Part shown: positions 1 through 10,240 of the stretch, in pieces
Numbering within the stretch: position 1 is the first letter of the stretch
Layout of the letters: each line of letters starts with the position of its first letter
Assembly (NCBI GenBank): GCA_017311185.1
Contig: JAESUZ010004520.1
Span: 124,001 to 188,000 of the forward strand
Length of the DNA: 64,000 nucleotides
Reading direction: 5' to 3'
Source: Proteles cristata cristata
Lineage: Eukaryota; Chordata; Mammalia; Carnivora; Hyaenidae
Translations under genes and position numbers: made by a program
Notes under the pieces: generated by a model
Seen by the model: only the letters and a program-made list of their open reading frames with translations
Database searches by the model: none
Told to the model about the DNA's origin: nothing

Positions 1-663
1 ATCCTTTAAATCAAGCCTGTAAAAGCCTAGCTACTTTGCGAACTGATTGGGTCAATCTATGTTGTTTTAAACCCAGAATGCCTTATAAAGCCTAACTAGA
101 TTTCAAATCTACCAAAAAAGTTGTTAAAGTTGAATGGGAAAAAATAATGACAGGTCTTTAATACTGAATTTGTTCATTTTGTGTCCATTTAACTCCTGGT
201 CTACATAAGCTGTGCTCATTAGGGGTTTTTTTCAGGGTTTTTTTTTTTTTTTTTTTTGCATATTGTTCCATATTTTAACCATTGAGAATCCACAACATTT
301 AAAGTTTCATATTGTTTATATAGTGGTGAGCACAGCAGACAGTCCCTGCCTTCAAGGAGTTTATTGTTTAGGACAAAGCAATGTACTTAGATAAAGCCAA
401 TTTGCCAAATGCAATGAAGTGAGTATAGACTGAAGTTATAAAACCTGGTGTGATTTGTTTAGTGCTTGATGTAGTTTAATGGGATATTGGTGCTTGCATT
501 TACCAAATAAAAAAGCCAGTATTTGAACTAAGGTTTGAATGCTTATGGATTTTAGGTAAGTAGAGAGTGCACAGTATAAGGAAAAATAAGGAGGAAGAAA
601 GACCAGCAAGAAGACAGCCATGAAATTTAAGATTGCAGAAATAAGAGAAGGCATGATTTATTC
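1..663. other. Unassigned AT-rich non-coding sequence
   Basis: No coding, RNA or repeat family was recognised. A T-tract at 238-257 could be the reversed A-tail of a very old retroposon, but no body is recognisable beside it. Short open frames here have no domain or codon signal. Confidence 0.5.
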
Positions 664-675
664 AAGAAATTCTGA

Positions 676-885
676 TGTAGGAGCATCTAGGTGGCTCTGT
701 CAGTTAAGCATCCAACTTTGGCTCAGGTCCTGTTCTCACCATTTGGGAGTTCAAGCCCCACGGGCTCTGTGCTGACAGCTCAGAACATGGAGCCTGCTTC
801 AGATTGTGTCTCTTTCTCTCTCTGCCCCTTACCCACTCATGCTCTGTCTCTGTCTCTCTCAAAAATAAATAAATATATTAAAAGA
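676..885 (+). mobile_element. CAN-SINE (tRNA-Lys-derived), moderately diverged
   Basis: The sequence shows a diverged head (GAGCATCTAGGTGGCTC), a CTGACAGCTCAGAACATGGAGCC core, a CT-rich body and an AAAAATAAATAAATA tail. The 12-bp TSD AAGAAATTCTGA occurs at 664-675 and 886-897, so both insertion ends are visible. Mutations in the Pol III A and B boxes make transcription unlikely. Confidence 0.92.
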
Positions 886-1255
886 AAGAAATTCTGAGTC
901 TTAGGAAGTACATGATAAGCCCCAATATTATTCAAGGTGTAAAGAAGTCCTTAAAAAATGATGGAAGCCCCCCAAAAGACATCAGAGCCACCTTGAAGGG
1001 GCGTCCACTGGCCAAATCAGAGACAATTATGGCAATGGAATACATAATGTAGTATAAAGGATTGTAAGTATAAAATAATATGTCATGACTCCATTGTTGA
1101 TATATACAAATGAAGAAAGAAGTTAACACTCTTCCTTGAAGTTTAATTTCAAATAATAAATGTAGAAAGCATGATGATGGAATTAGAAAAATGGCCATTT
1201 AAAAAGTGCCATAGCAATACTTATTTCAGACAAGATTCATCAATGGATGTTAAAT

Positions 1256-1427
1256 TTAAGAAATATATTTATTTTGAGAAAGAGAGCACATGTGTGTGAG
1301 TGGGGTAGGAACAAATAGGAAGAATCCCAAGTAAAGTCTGCACTGAAAGTGCCTCGATCACATGAACTGCGAGATCATGACCTGAACCGAAAAGTATGAT
1401 GCTTAATGGACCTGAGCCATCCAGGTA
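1256..1427 (-). mobile_element. CAN-SINE, old and degraded, reverse orientation
   Basis: Read on the minus strand it has the degraded head next to 1427, a CTCAGGTCATGATCTC-like core (GAGATCATGACCTGA on plus, about 1370-1385) and the body running into TATTTATTTTGAGA. Heavy substitution and internal loss point to an older insertion than most SINEs here. Confidence 0.75.
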
Positions 1428-1429
1428 AC

Positions 1430-2310
1430 TGGATATTACAGTTAATAAGCAAAAATATTATAATAATATCTTTATATATTATCAAAGTTTATCTCTGTAA
1501 ATTATCTATTAATTCAAAGAGAAAAATAAAGAAGACTGACAGTACTTAAAGAAGTGAACAGTGTGTACATCACCTGCAACGGGACAAATCAGTATTGTAT
1601 TTCTCTTGATATGTGTCCCTTGAAGGATACAACATCACCTCTGTGCTATTTCTGCCCCAAACCCTTAACCTGTATTGGATCATAATGACATTTCAGGAAA
1701 ATGCAAAATGAAGGGTATTGCACAAAATGACTTCTCTATCTATACTCTTTAGAAGTATTGAAGTCATGAAGAATACTTAAGGAAATGTTCCAGATTAAAA
1801 GAGAATGATGAGACATGAAAACTATCTACCAGTTGTGATTCTGAACTGAATTCCGACTAAACCATTAAGTATTTGCTTTTGCTATATAATATAGGAAATT
1901 AAGTAATTGTTGTATTTGAGATCTATATTGCATTGTAGTTAATTTCCTGATTTGATAATTATATATAGTTATACAAGAGAAAGTCATTGCTTTTAGGAAA
2001 CTCATTTCGAAGTATTGACAGGTAAATTAAAATTCTATTAAGACTAATAAAGCAATTGTAGCAAAGGCTAACATTTGGAGAACCTGGAAAAGTAGTATAC
2101 AGCAAATCTTAGGGATATTTTTGCTTTGCTTTTTTATAACTCTAAAAATTATTTCAAAATAATGGCTATTGTTGAGAATGAGCATCAACTCTAACTTAAA
2201 TCAATGCCTTTAAGGTCACTTGCAATGCCAGATTTTTATGTCATTTTCTATTAAAGGAAAATGAAAATTACATGTTAAAATCCTGTGATTCTTATATCCC
2301 TTTTGCTGCC
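1430..2310. other. Unassigned AT-rich non-coding sequence
   Basis: Roughly 880 bases without a recognisable repeat or gene. There are no splice-flanked open frames and no CpG clusters. Confidence 0.45.
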
Positions 2311-3445
2311 TATTTTTTTTATTTTCCTATTTTAATTGAAATATAGTTGACATACAATGTTTTATTAGTTTCAGGTATACAACATAGTGATTTAACATCT
2401 TATTACAATATACTACTAGTTGCCATCTGTCACCATACAAAGTTATGACAATATTATTAACTATATTCCCTATACTGTACTTTTCATTTACATGACCTAT
2501 TTTTTACAGTTGGATGTTTGTATTTCTTAATCTCTTTACTTCACCCCCCGCCCCACAACCACCAGTTTGAGCCCATTTTCTTGTTTATTTGTCTTGTATT
2601 TTTAGATTTCACTTAAAAGCGAAATTCTATGGTGTTTGTCTTTATCTGACTTACTCTAGCTTAATACCTCTAGGTCCATTCATGTTGCAGATGGCAAGAT
2701 TTCACTATTTTTTAATGACTAAGATTACTGTGTGTGTGTGTGTATTTGTACATAGCTGTCTTTAGTCTTTATCCATCCTTCTGTCAGTGGACACTTTGAT
2801 TGATTCTCTATCTTGGCTATTATTAATAATGCTGCAAAAAATATATGGATACATATATCTTTTCAAATTAGTGTTTTTGTTTTCTTTGGGTAAATATATG
2901 GAAGTAGAATTACTGGGTCATATGATATTTGTATTTTTAATTTTTTTTGAGGAATCTCCATTTAGTTTTTCATAGTGGCTGAACCAATTTACATTCTCTC
3001 CAACAATGCAGAAGTGTTTTCATACCCTTGCTAATACTTGATATTTCTTGTCTTTTTGAGATTATCTCTTCTGACTAGTGTGAGGCGATATCTTACTGTA
3101 GTTTTGATTTGCATCTCTCTGATGATTAGTGATGTTGACGTATTTTCATGTGTTGGCCATCTGTATGCCTTCTTTGGGAAAAAATCTGTTTAGGGCCTCT
3201 GTCCATGTTTAAATCAGATTGTTTAATGTTGGGTTATATGAATTCTTTATATATTTTAGATAGTAAACCCTTATTAGATAAGTCATTTACATTATCTTCT
3301 CCCCATTCAATAGATTGTCTTTTCGTTATGTTGGTAGTTTCCTTCAGTGTGCAAAAGCTTTTTAGTTTGATGTAGTCCCAGCAGTCTATCTTTACTTTTG
3401 TTAACTTTGCCTGATGATACAGATCCAAAAAAAAAATACTGCTAA

Positions 3446-3653
3446 GGGGCATCTGCGTGGCTCAGTCAGCTAAGTATCTGAGTTCCACTCAGGTCATGAT
3501 CTCACTTTGAGCTGTCTGTGCTAACAGCTTAGAGCCTGGAGCCTACTTCAGATTCTGTTTCTCCCTCTCTCTCTGCCCTTCCCTTGCTTGTACTCCGTTT
3601 TTGTCTCTCTGCCTCTCTCTTTCTCAAAAAAATAAATATTAAAAAGCAGTAAC
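3446..3653 (+). mobile_element. CAN-SINE inserted in the minus-strand L1
   Basis: Head GGGGCATCTGCGTGGCTCAG, body, and AAAAAAATAAATATTAAAAA tail. An imperfect TSD is visible: AAAAATACTGC before the head and AAAAATATTGCC at 3654-3665. L1 sequence is continuous on removal of the SINE. Confidence 0.9.
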
Positions 3654-4010
3654 AAAAATATTGCCAAGACTAATGTTCAAGTGTTTACTGCTGATATTTT
3701 CTTCTAAGTTTTATGGTTTATTATATACTTCTTATTGACCTTACAGTTGAGTCTTTAATCCATTTTGAGTTTACTTTTGTGTATGGAGTAAGGAAGTGGT
3801 CCAGTTTCATTCTTTTGCATGTTGCTGACCAGGTTTCCCAGTACCATTTATTGGAAAGACTGTCTTTCCCCCATTGTATATTCTTGCCTCTTTTGAGGTA
3901 GGTTAATTGACCATATAACCATGATATATATCTGGACTCTCTATTCTCTTTTATTGATCTATGTGCCAGTACCAACTGTTTTGATTACTGTAACTTTGTA
4001 GTGTATCTTG

Positions 4011-5114
4011 TGTCGGAGGCTGCACCGGCTCCGATAGGTCCAGGGGTCCCTGAAGGATGGATGGTGTTGGCGAAAGAGAGTGAGAGAGCCCTGAGATCCT
4101 TTCTGATCACCAGGCAGGTATCTCTGTCCTGTCGTTTTTGGTGTCTTTGTTTATAGGTCAAATGTTAACATGGCATCAGGAAATGGAATTTTTATAATGG
4201 ATAGCTCTTTGTGATAAGGTGTTTTTGGAAAATGTACAGAAACAGGTTTTACAGAAGTCTTCTTGCAGAACTTCCCCAATTATAGTGAGGTTGAGTAACT
4301 AAGAAAATAACAGGGTGTTCACATTATAATAATGTTAAGATTAAGTCATAGGTTTGTAGATACTCTTATCCATCCTCATCACAGCTGCCAGGGTAAGGGA
4401 AGGTGTTTGTGGAAAGTAGGCCTTCGGAAAGGGGCTGCTCTACACCATCAGTTAGCAAAGGTGTATGTACTAACTAATCTTCTGCCCTTATCTGTTCCTT
4501 TTCTCTAAGTTAGGCTCTTTGTCTCTGGGCAAGACTTGATTTTCCAGTTATATGCTTTATTGCACCAGAGAGCCAACCATACCTTTAAAGAGTTTAGCTC
4601 ATTTCCAATACATCGAATAGCCTCTTCAAGGGCATTTACCTTTGTGTCTAGTTTTATGATTTCTTGATAGCTAGGGCATGAGAGACATTTTTGGTTAGTT
4701 GATTTACATGTTGAGCTGTATGAACATCTTGGACTAATGCAACAAGTAGAAACAGAATTGTACATGTAAAGGTCAATCTTTTATGACTAGGGGTCATTAG
4801 CCTGTTCATAGCTCAAGGGAAAGTATGGAGGGAAACAGGACCTTCTGGAGACACAATGTCTGTTCCCATAATCAAAAGAAGAAGTTCCCACAATAAGTTC
4901 CTTCACAAGGTGCAATCATCATACCAGGGCCGGAATAAGGGGACAAGTCACTCCCAATATTTATCAACAAGGTACCTTGGGGGTCGGTGCTCAAGCAGAA
5001 ATAATTAAGTGGGGGTAGATATCGGTCATCATCTGATTGGCAAGAGACCGTGCAAACTTGCTTTAACCTCACCAGGAGTTTTCTCGACTAGTGGGCTCAG
5101 AATGGCTCCCAACA
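4011..5114 (-). mobile_element. Endogenous retrovirus remnant, probably class II (beta-like), reverse orientation
   Basis: The 1,104-bp insert begins TG and ends CA and is flanked by the 6-bp direct repeat ATCTTG (4005-4010 and 5115-5120). A 6-bp duplication is typical of class II/ERVK integrations. On the minus strand the end at 5114 starts TGTTGGGAGCC, a common class II LTR start. Inside are env-like traces (see 4505-5072). No gag or pol was recognised and the two ends do not look like full-length matching LTRs, so this is an internally deleted or recombined provirus rather than a simple solo LTR. The host L1 reads through once it is removed. Confidence 0.7.
4505..4809 (-). pseudogene. Broken retroviral env fragment (transmembrane subunit, N-terminal part)
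   Basis: Two overlapping minus-strand frames carry the signal. One (4654-4809, 51 codons) has a basic stretch, then a hydrophobic segment of about 15 residues and an alanine/glutamine-rich helix start, in the order expected for a cleavage site plus fusion peptide. The other (4505-4765, 86 codons) continues with a heptad-like helix containing LDTKVNALEEAI. The apparent frame change lies near 4660. Further codons are lost after 4505. No membrane anchor or full surface subunit is present, so no functional Env is possible. A 67-codon frame at 4872-5072 (minus) may be remnant surface-subunit sequence, but I do not recognise it. Confidence 0.55.
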
Positions 5115-5590
5115 ATCTTGAATTCTGGGATTATGGTACTATAGCTTTGTTCTTCTTTCTCCAGATTGCCTTGGAGAAAGGCAATCTGGTCAGGTCTTTT
5201 GTGGCTCCTTACAAGTTTAGGATTATTTGTTCTAGTTCTGTGAAATATGAGTGTTACTTCAGTAGAGTTTGCATTGAATCTGTAGATTGCTTTGGGTGTA
5301 TGGATATTTTAATGATATTCATATTTCCAATCCATAAGCATAACATATCCTTTCACTCATTTATGTTGTTTGCAGTTTCTTTCATCAGTCTCTTACACTT
5401 TTCAGAATACAGTTTATGGAGTACAGTTTTCACTTCCTTGGTTAAGTTTATTCCTGTGTATTTCACTCATTTTTGATTCAGTTGTAAATGGGATTATTTC
5501 TTAATTTCTCTTTCTGCTAGTTCATTATTAATGTATAGAACCACACCTGATTTCTATATAGTAATTTTATATCTTTCTCCATCATTGCTT

Positions 5591-5713
5591 TATGAATAAA
5601 ATGTAAAATTTTCATGGAAACAATGTAGTAAGTTGCTTATATCACATACATACATTCTACATATTTTACACATACATTGAATGCATACATTATATTTCCA
5701 AAATTATCATTGG

Positions 5714-5746
<33 letters not shown>

Positions 5747-6279
5747 TTTCTTAGCCAATGGAGAAGGGAGAAACCTAAAAGGATGCCTAACTCAAGTAAA
5801 TATATAGTTGATAATAATAGGAAAATAATGATATATAATTATAGTTGATTGATTCTGAAAAGAGAATATAAAAAAAGAGTCAAGAATAAAAGGCCATTGT
5901 GACTTCCATCATTAATGAGTGAAATTCCATTTTAAAACTAAATAAATTTTAGAGACCCATTGCTTGGTTTTCTATTTGAGCAGGGTAATAACCTCTTCTG
6001 AAAATTAATACTCTTCCATTACTCTTCCCCTTTAATAAAACAATATTATTACAATAAGAATGCTAGAACTTGTACTCAAAGTATTAGACTACAATTTAAT
6101 ATGTACTAAGTACTAAGTTCAAGTTCAGGAAGTTAAGAATGTACCATTTTACAAACTGCTAAATAGAAGAGTCTGTCAAAGATACTGTATCTTGTGTATG
6201 TCTAGGGTGCTATTTTTCAAGACCAATTGAATATTGTGAGAACTTAAGAGGTATATAACATCAATTAGGAAAAAAGAAG
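5591..6279. other. Unassigned AT-rich sequence with a CA microsatellite
   Basis: No gene or transposon was recognised apart from the dinucleotide run at 5715-5744. Confidence 0.45.
5715..5744. repeat. (CA)15 microsatellite
   Basis: Uninterrupted CA dinucleotides, likely length-polymorphic. Confidence 0.97.
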
Positions 6280-6510
6280 GGATGCCTGGGTCGCTCAGTC
6301 AGTTAAGTGTCAGACTTCAGTGGCTCAGGTCATAATCTCACAGTTCATGATTTGGAGGCTCACGCTGGACTCTGTGCAGAGAGCTCAGAGCCATGAGCCT
6401 GCTTTGGATTCTGTGTCTCCTCTCTTCTAGTCCATTACTCCTCTCTGCTCACACTGTGTGTGTCTCTCTCTTTCAAAAATAAATAAACATTACTTTTTAA
6501 AAAATGAATA
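6280..6510 (+). mobile_element. CAN-SINE, diverged
   Basis: Head GGATGCCTGGGTCGCTCAGT, core CTCAGGTCATAATCTCACAG, and tail CAAAAATAAATAAACATTAC. The flanking A/G-rich sequences (AGGAAAAAAGAAGG and AAAAGGAAAAGG) suggest a decayed TSD. Confidence 0.88.
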
Positions 6511-7856
6511 AAAGGAAAAGGTTTAGAATTGTTTTTCAGAGGCATTGTTTTAAATGTGTACATTTCTCCAAGTTACCACATATAAATTGGTAACTGCTAT
6601 TTTAATCTCAGTTTGGAGATCTTTTAAAAAATGAACTGGATTAATGTAACTGAGTTTATGTGTGTGCAGGCATACATTTATGTATACTGAGTATCTTTGA
6701 TTAAGTATGAGATAAAACAATTCATAACAATACTTTTTTGCAACTTACTGTCAATCTTGAACTGCTCTTATTTGGATATAATCTTGAAAAATAATAACTC
6801 AGGCCATGTTGAAGACAAAGATGGATAGAGAATAGATACATATAGACATTGATCTGTTCTTTCACATTGAAGTAATTTATCCAAACTTTAGAGGATTTTA
6901 AAATTGTGAAAATATAGTATGTTCCATAACATAAAGAATGTCATCTAAAAATTAAAATGAGTTCTATAATGACTAATATAAATGAAAATGTATTTAAGAA
7001 GACATTATGTCCTGCCCTGAAGGAAAACATATATTCATATTTTCAATTGCTTCCGTTCTAATAGAATAAAAATATAGAATAAATACACATGCACATACAC
7101 ATACCCCAAGTTTCTTTTAGGTCCTTAAACTTTTATAATAATGCTTAGTAATTGTTTTTTATCTCCATTAATAGATACCACTCAAACACATCACTTATAA
7201 GCCATATTCATATCCTGTTAAGTAAAAGGATAAAAATGATCACATGAAGAGAATAGTTAAGTCTGGTAAGGGGAGTTGGGGAGAGAGACCTCAGAGGTGG
7301 TTTTTTTTTTTTATTCTAGTCTAAAAACAGTAATTATAGGATTGCTATAATTAAAAATTAAATTAAAACAGTATGAGTAGGCATTAACTTTAATGAATTA
7401 ATTGCTTCCATAATAAGTGCAGTATTCAGTACTGAAGCATTGGCAAATGGCTTGAATAAGCACTGAAGAAGCTAAGTGGAAGGCAACCTCCAAAGAATAC
7501 AGGAACTCTAAGCCACAAACACCTGTTAACTATTCTGAGCATCTTCAGTACTGATTATGTCATTTCGTTTGGCACACTTTGAATGCATGGCATTGAAATT
7601 GTTTCCTGCCTAGCGATCTAGTTAAATGAGTGTACTGTGTTTTCCATCGCAATTAAAAGCAAAGAGTTGGTGGCATTTTTATATCCTTATGCACCACTTC
7701 CTTTTTTACTTAAATACCTAAAATTGAATCCTGCCTTTCTCTAATCAAAGAAACCTCAAATACAGTATCTTAGGCCAACACCTTTACTTCCTTTTCTCCT
7801 TTGACCACCTGCCTGACCTATTTTCTTATTATTGACTTCTTGTTATTCAGTTAAGG
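6511..7856. other. Unassigned AT-rich non-coding sequence
   Basis: About 1.35 kb with no recognisable repeat or gene. A short T-tract lies at 7301-7311. Confidence 0.45.
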
Positions 7857-8460
7857 ATGATAGCAGTGGAGCCCAAGAACACTTGGTTCTATTTAAAACA
7901 AAAGCCTACTGTTGCATTCAGTGTCAGAGCTGAGGTTTATAGCATTGAAGAATTGCCTTGATAAATGGCCCTGACATTACAGCTTCCACGACTCCACCTT
8001 CAATGTCATCACAACACAGTGTAAGTGTTAAAGTATGGCCGTCGCTGCTTCCCCAAAACATATTAACTTGATGCTTACTCTATCTCCGGATCCCATAGGC
8101 ACAATAAATGGAGAAAATAACACATTTACAAACTGATAAAACCCAGCAAAGCTAATAAAATCAGACACTTTATAGCTCGGCTAATCGTGTCCTTTGAAGG
8201 GCATCAAATAACACATCATGTACTGCTCAGGGGGAAATCAAATTAGGTGCAGCAATATCCCTTCAGAACGAACACATCTGAATAGACAGAAGCTATTGTA
8301 GCTAATCAGCTTGCATTGTGGATGCTTTATCATTAATACAATGTTTATGTTAAGTGAGCATTATGCAGGTTTTGTTTGAAAAGTGAGTAAAGCATTCCTT
8401 AAATTGCATTCTGAATCTGTTTTCTATTTCTGTTTTGATTTTATTTTTAATGTGTCATAA
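7857..8460. promoter_or_regulatory. Candidate conserved non-coding element (enhancer-like)
   Basis: This block has no repeat signature, yet it keeps several CpGs in AT-rich DNA (about 7989, 8040-8043, 8087, 8178, 8185, 8268). It holds many homeodomain cores: GCTAATAAAATC at about 8152, GGCTAATCGTG at about 8180, AAATTAGG at about 8241, GCTAATCAGC at 8301 and CATTAATAC at 8331. A forkhead-like TGTTTATGTT lies at about 8342. The mix of TAAT cores, low repeat content and retained CpGs is typical of deeply conserved developmental enhancers. Conservation itself cannot be seen from one sequence. Confidence 0.4.
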
Positions 8461-8928
8461 TGTGGTGTGCCTCCCTGTTAATAGTGTTTAAAAGTCATTT
8501 AGCCTATAAGGAATTGACCAAGCTACTCATTCCAGAGATAACCTGCCTTTCATTTTCCCCTCTTCTTATTCCCAATTCCAAGTGATCACCCTATCATTGG
8601 CTTAGGAAAACATAAATATTTATAACAAATAGAGCCAAGTATCTTGCCCCAGAATGTTTAGCCTGCTCTTAAACCAACGTCTCTACAAAGAAAGTGCCAA
8701 TATTCTTTTTTTGCCAAATTCTTGAAATCAGAGTTCACATTCTTAGTTATGTGCCAATTCTCTTCCATCAAAGCTTCAATTACATATAAAAATTTTAAAA
8801 TCTCTTTTTGCAAGGAAGATAGTTAAGAATCCCCCAAACTAGAAATTATTCCTGGAAAGAGGTTATTAGACCATAGAAAGAGGATCTTGGAATAAAGGTC
8901 TTAGAGACATTGAATTAATGTTCTAAGG
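8461..8928. other. Unassigned unique sequence
   Basis: No gene or repeat was recognised. It may be the flank of the candidate regulatory block to its left. Confidence 0.4.
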
Positions 8929-9138
8929 CAGGGCTCAGCAGTCTACAGCCTCTGACCCAAATCTGTCCTACCTGATTTTATAAATAAAGTTTTATTGGAT
9001 ACAACCATAGTTAATTATTTTTAACAGGTTGTCTGTGTCTGTCTTCACATAGTTATAATAGAAACCATAAGGACCAAATTATTTAAAGAAGCCAAAAATA
9101 TTTAATATCTGACCCTGTACAGAAAAAAAATTATGTCA
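8929..9138 (+). mobile_element. Ancient non-autonomous DNA transposon, probably hAT type
   Basis: It begins CAGGGCTCAGCAGTCTACAG and contains TAAATAAAGTTTTATTGGAT and later ATTTAATATCTGACCCTGTAC. This layout matches a widespread mammalian hAT-type MITE with CAGGG-like ends and a central TAAAGTTTTATTGGA segment. The right terminal inverted repeat has decayed. The exact family name is not assigned. Confidence 0.55.
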
Positions 9139-9428
9139 ATTTTAAGGGCATGACTCTCTAGACTTTATTAAAGGGGGAAGGAAGAAAAGCAAAAAGATTT
9201 TTCGTGAGACTAAGGCCTATATATGTAAGTGAAAGTGAATAAAATTTTTGCCACAAAAAGACTAGAAACCAAGGAATCCATACTAATACAAATGAACTAT
9301 TTAAGAAATAAAAATGGAGAAAAACGACAAATCTCCTATGTGGAATAATTCTAAATGGTTTATGTAAATATTTTGCCTTAAGGAGATGGGACATTTACTT
9401 GCCGTTCCTTAAAAGTAAACTGTATATA

Positions 9429-9638
9429 GGGGCGCCTGGGTGGCTTAGTCGGTTAAGCGTCCGACTTTCGCTTGGGTCATGATCTCGCGGTTCGTGGGTT
9501 CGAGCCCCGCGTCAGGCTCTGTGCTGACTGCCAGCTCGGAGCCTGGAGCCTGTTTCAGTCTGTGACTCCCTCTCTCTCTGACCCTCCCCTGCTCGCGGTG
9601 TCTCTCTCTCTCCTAGAAATAAAGCATTAAAAAAAAAA
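9429..9638 (+). mobile_element. CAN-SINE, young subfamily, perfect TSD
   Basis: The 18-bp TSD AAAAGTAAACTGTATATA is identical at 9411-9428 and 9639-9656. The head GGGGCGCCTGGGTGGCTTAG is intact, CpGs are largely preserved, and the 3' part has GACTGCCAGCTC, GTTTCAGTCTGTGACTCCC and CTCCTAGAAATAAA. These features mark the youngest SINE group in the window. It is a good candidate for presence/absence polymorphism between related species. Confidence 0.97.
9441..9507 (+). promoter_or_regulatory. Internal RNA polymerase III promoter (A and B boxes) of the SINE at 9429
   Basis: The A box TGGCTTAGTCGG (9441-9452) fits TRGYNNARNNGG. The B box GGTTCGAGCCC (9497-9507) fits RGTTCRANNCC. The 44-base gap between them is in the normal type 2 range. 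Both are inherited from the tRNA-Lys ancestor. Whether this copy is transcribed depends on flanks and methylation. Confidence 0.75.
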
Positions 9639-9659
9639 AAAAGTAAACTGTATATAGAG

Positions 9660-10240
9660 ACTTTCTTCCAAAGAGTACTATATTAAAAGGAGGGAAAGAG
9701 AGAGCAACTTTACAGTGAGAACCCTAAAGAACAAACATATAGTGAAAGTCAATATCCATGTTATTAAGTCATGTTGATATGATATGATGAAAGTGGCATT
9801 TTAGTTCTGTGGTCTTCCTCTCACAAACACTTAAATCCAGTCTAATCATGAGAAAAACATCAGATAACTCCCAATTGTGGGATTGTATAAAATAACTGCC
9901 CAGAACTTGTCAAAAGTGTTAACCTCATTAAAAACAAGGAAATTCTGAGAAACTCTCACAATTATAGAAAACTAAGGAAACATGACAACTAAATGTAGAA
10001 TAGTATCCCACATGGAATTCTTGAATCAAAAAGGTTTAGCCTAGAAATTAGGATATATTAATGAAGCATGAACTTTACTTAGTATTAAATGTATCAATAT
10101 TGTCTCTTAATTGTAACACCTTCCATGTCAAGGTAAAATGCTAATAAGAAGGGAAAGTGGGTGTGGCATATATGGGAACTCTGTACTGTCTCTGTAATTT
10201 TTCTATAAATCTTAAGTTGCTAAAATTTTAAAAAAATATT
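9660..10240 (+). mobile_element. Ancient L1 3' UTR fragment (probable)
   Basis: The phrases AATCATGAGAAAAACATCAG, AAAACAAGGAAATTCTGAG, ACATGACAACTAAATG and GGGAACTCTGTACTGTCTCT, in this order, match the 3' region of old mammalian L1 (L1M-type) elements. The segment ends in AAATTTTAAAAAAATA, consistent with a decayed A-tail. No coding capacity remains. Confidence 0.5.

Larger units (their letters stand above)
2311..5590 (-). mobile_element. L1 LINE, 3' part, reverse orientation, split by two insertions
   Basis: On the minus strand this is an L1 3' UTR (next to 2311, with T-rich sequence marking the A-tail) followed upstream by ORF2 C-terminal sequence with many stops. L1-typical antisense phrases include the 'dispersal' segment near 2640-2700 and TTTTGATTTGCAT at 3102-3114. 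Two later insertions interrupt it: a SINE at 3446-3653 and an ERV remnant at 4011-5114. L1 text resumes cleanly after each. The 5' end is truncated. Divergence suggests an older carnivore L1 rather than the youngest subfamily. Confidence 0.9.

Noticed and set aside
5009..5476. 155-codon plus-strand open frame
   Set aside because: It runs across the ERV/L1 boundary at 5114-5121 and reads both elements antisense, so it is a chance frame.
9429..9510. tRNA-Lys-like sequence at SINE heads
   Set aside because: It keeps A and B boxes but not a complete cloverleaf or acceptor stem, so these are SINE promoters and not tRNA genes.
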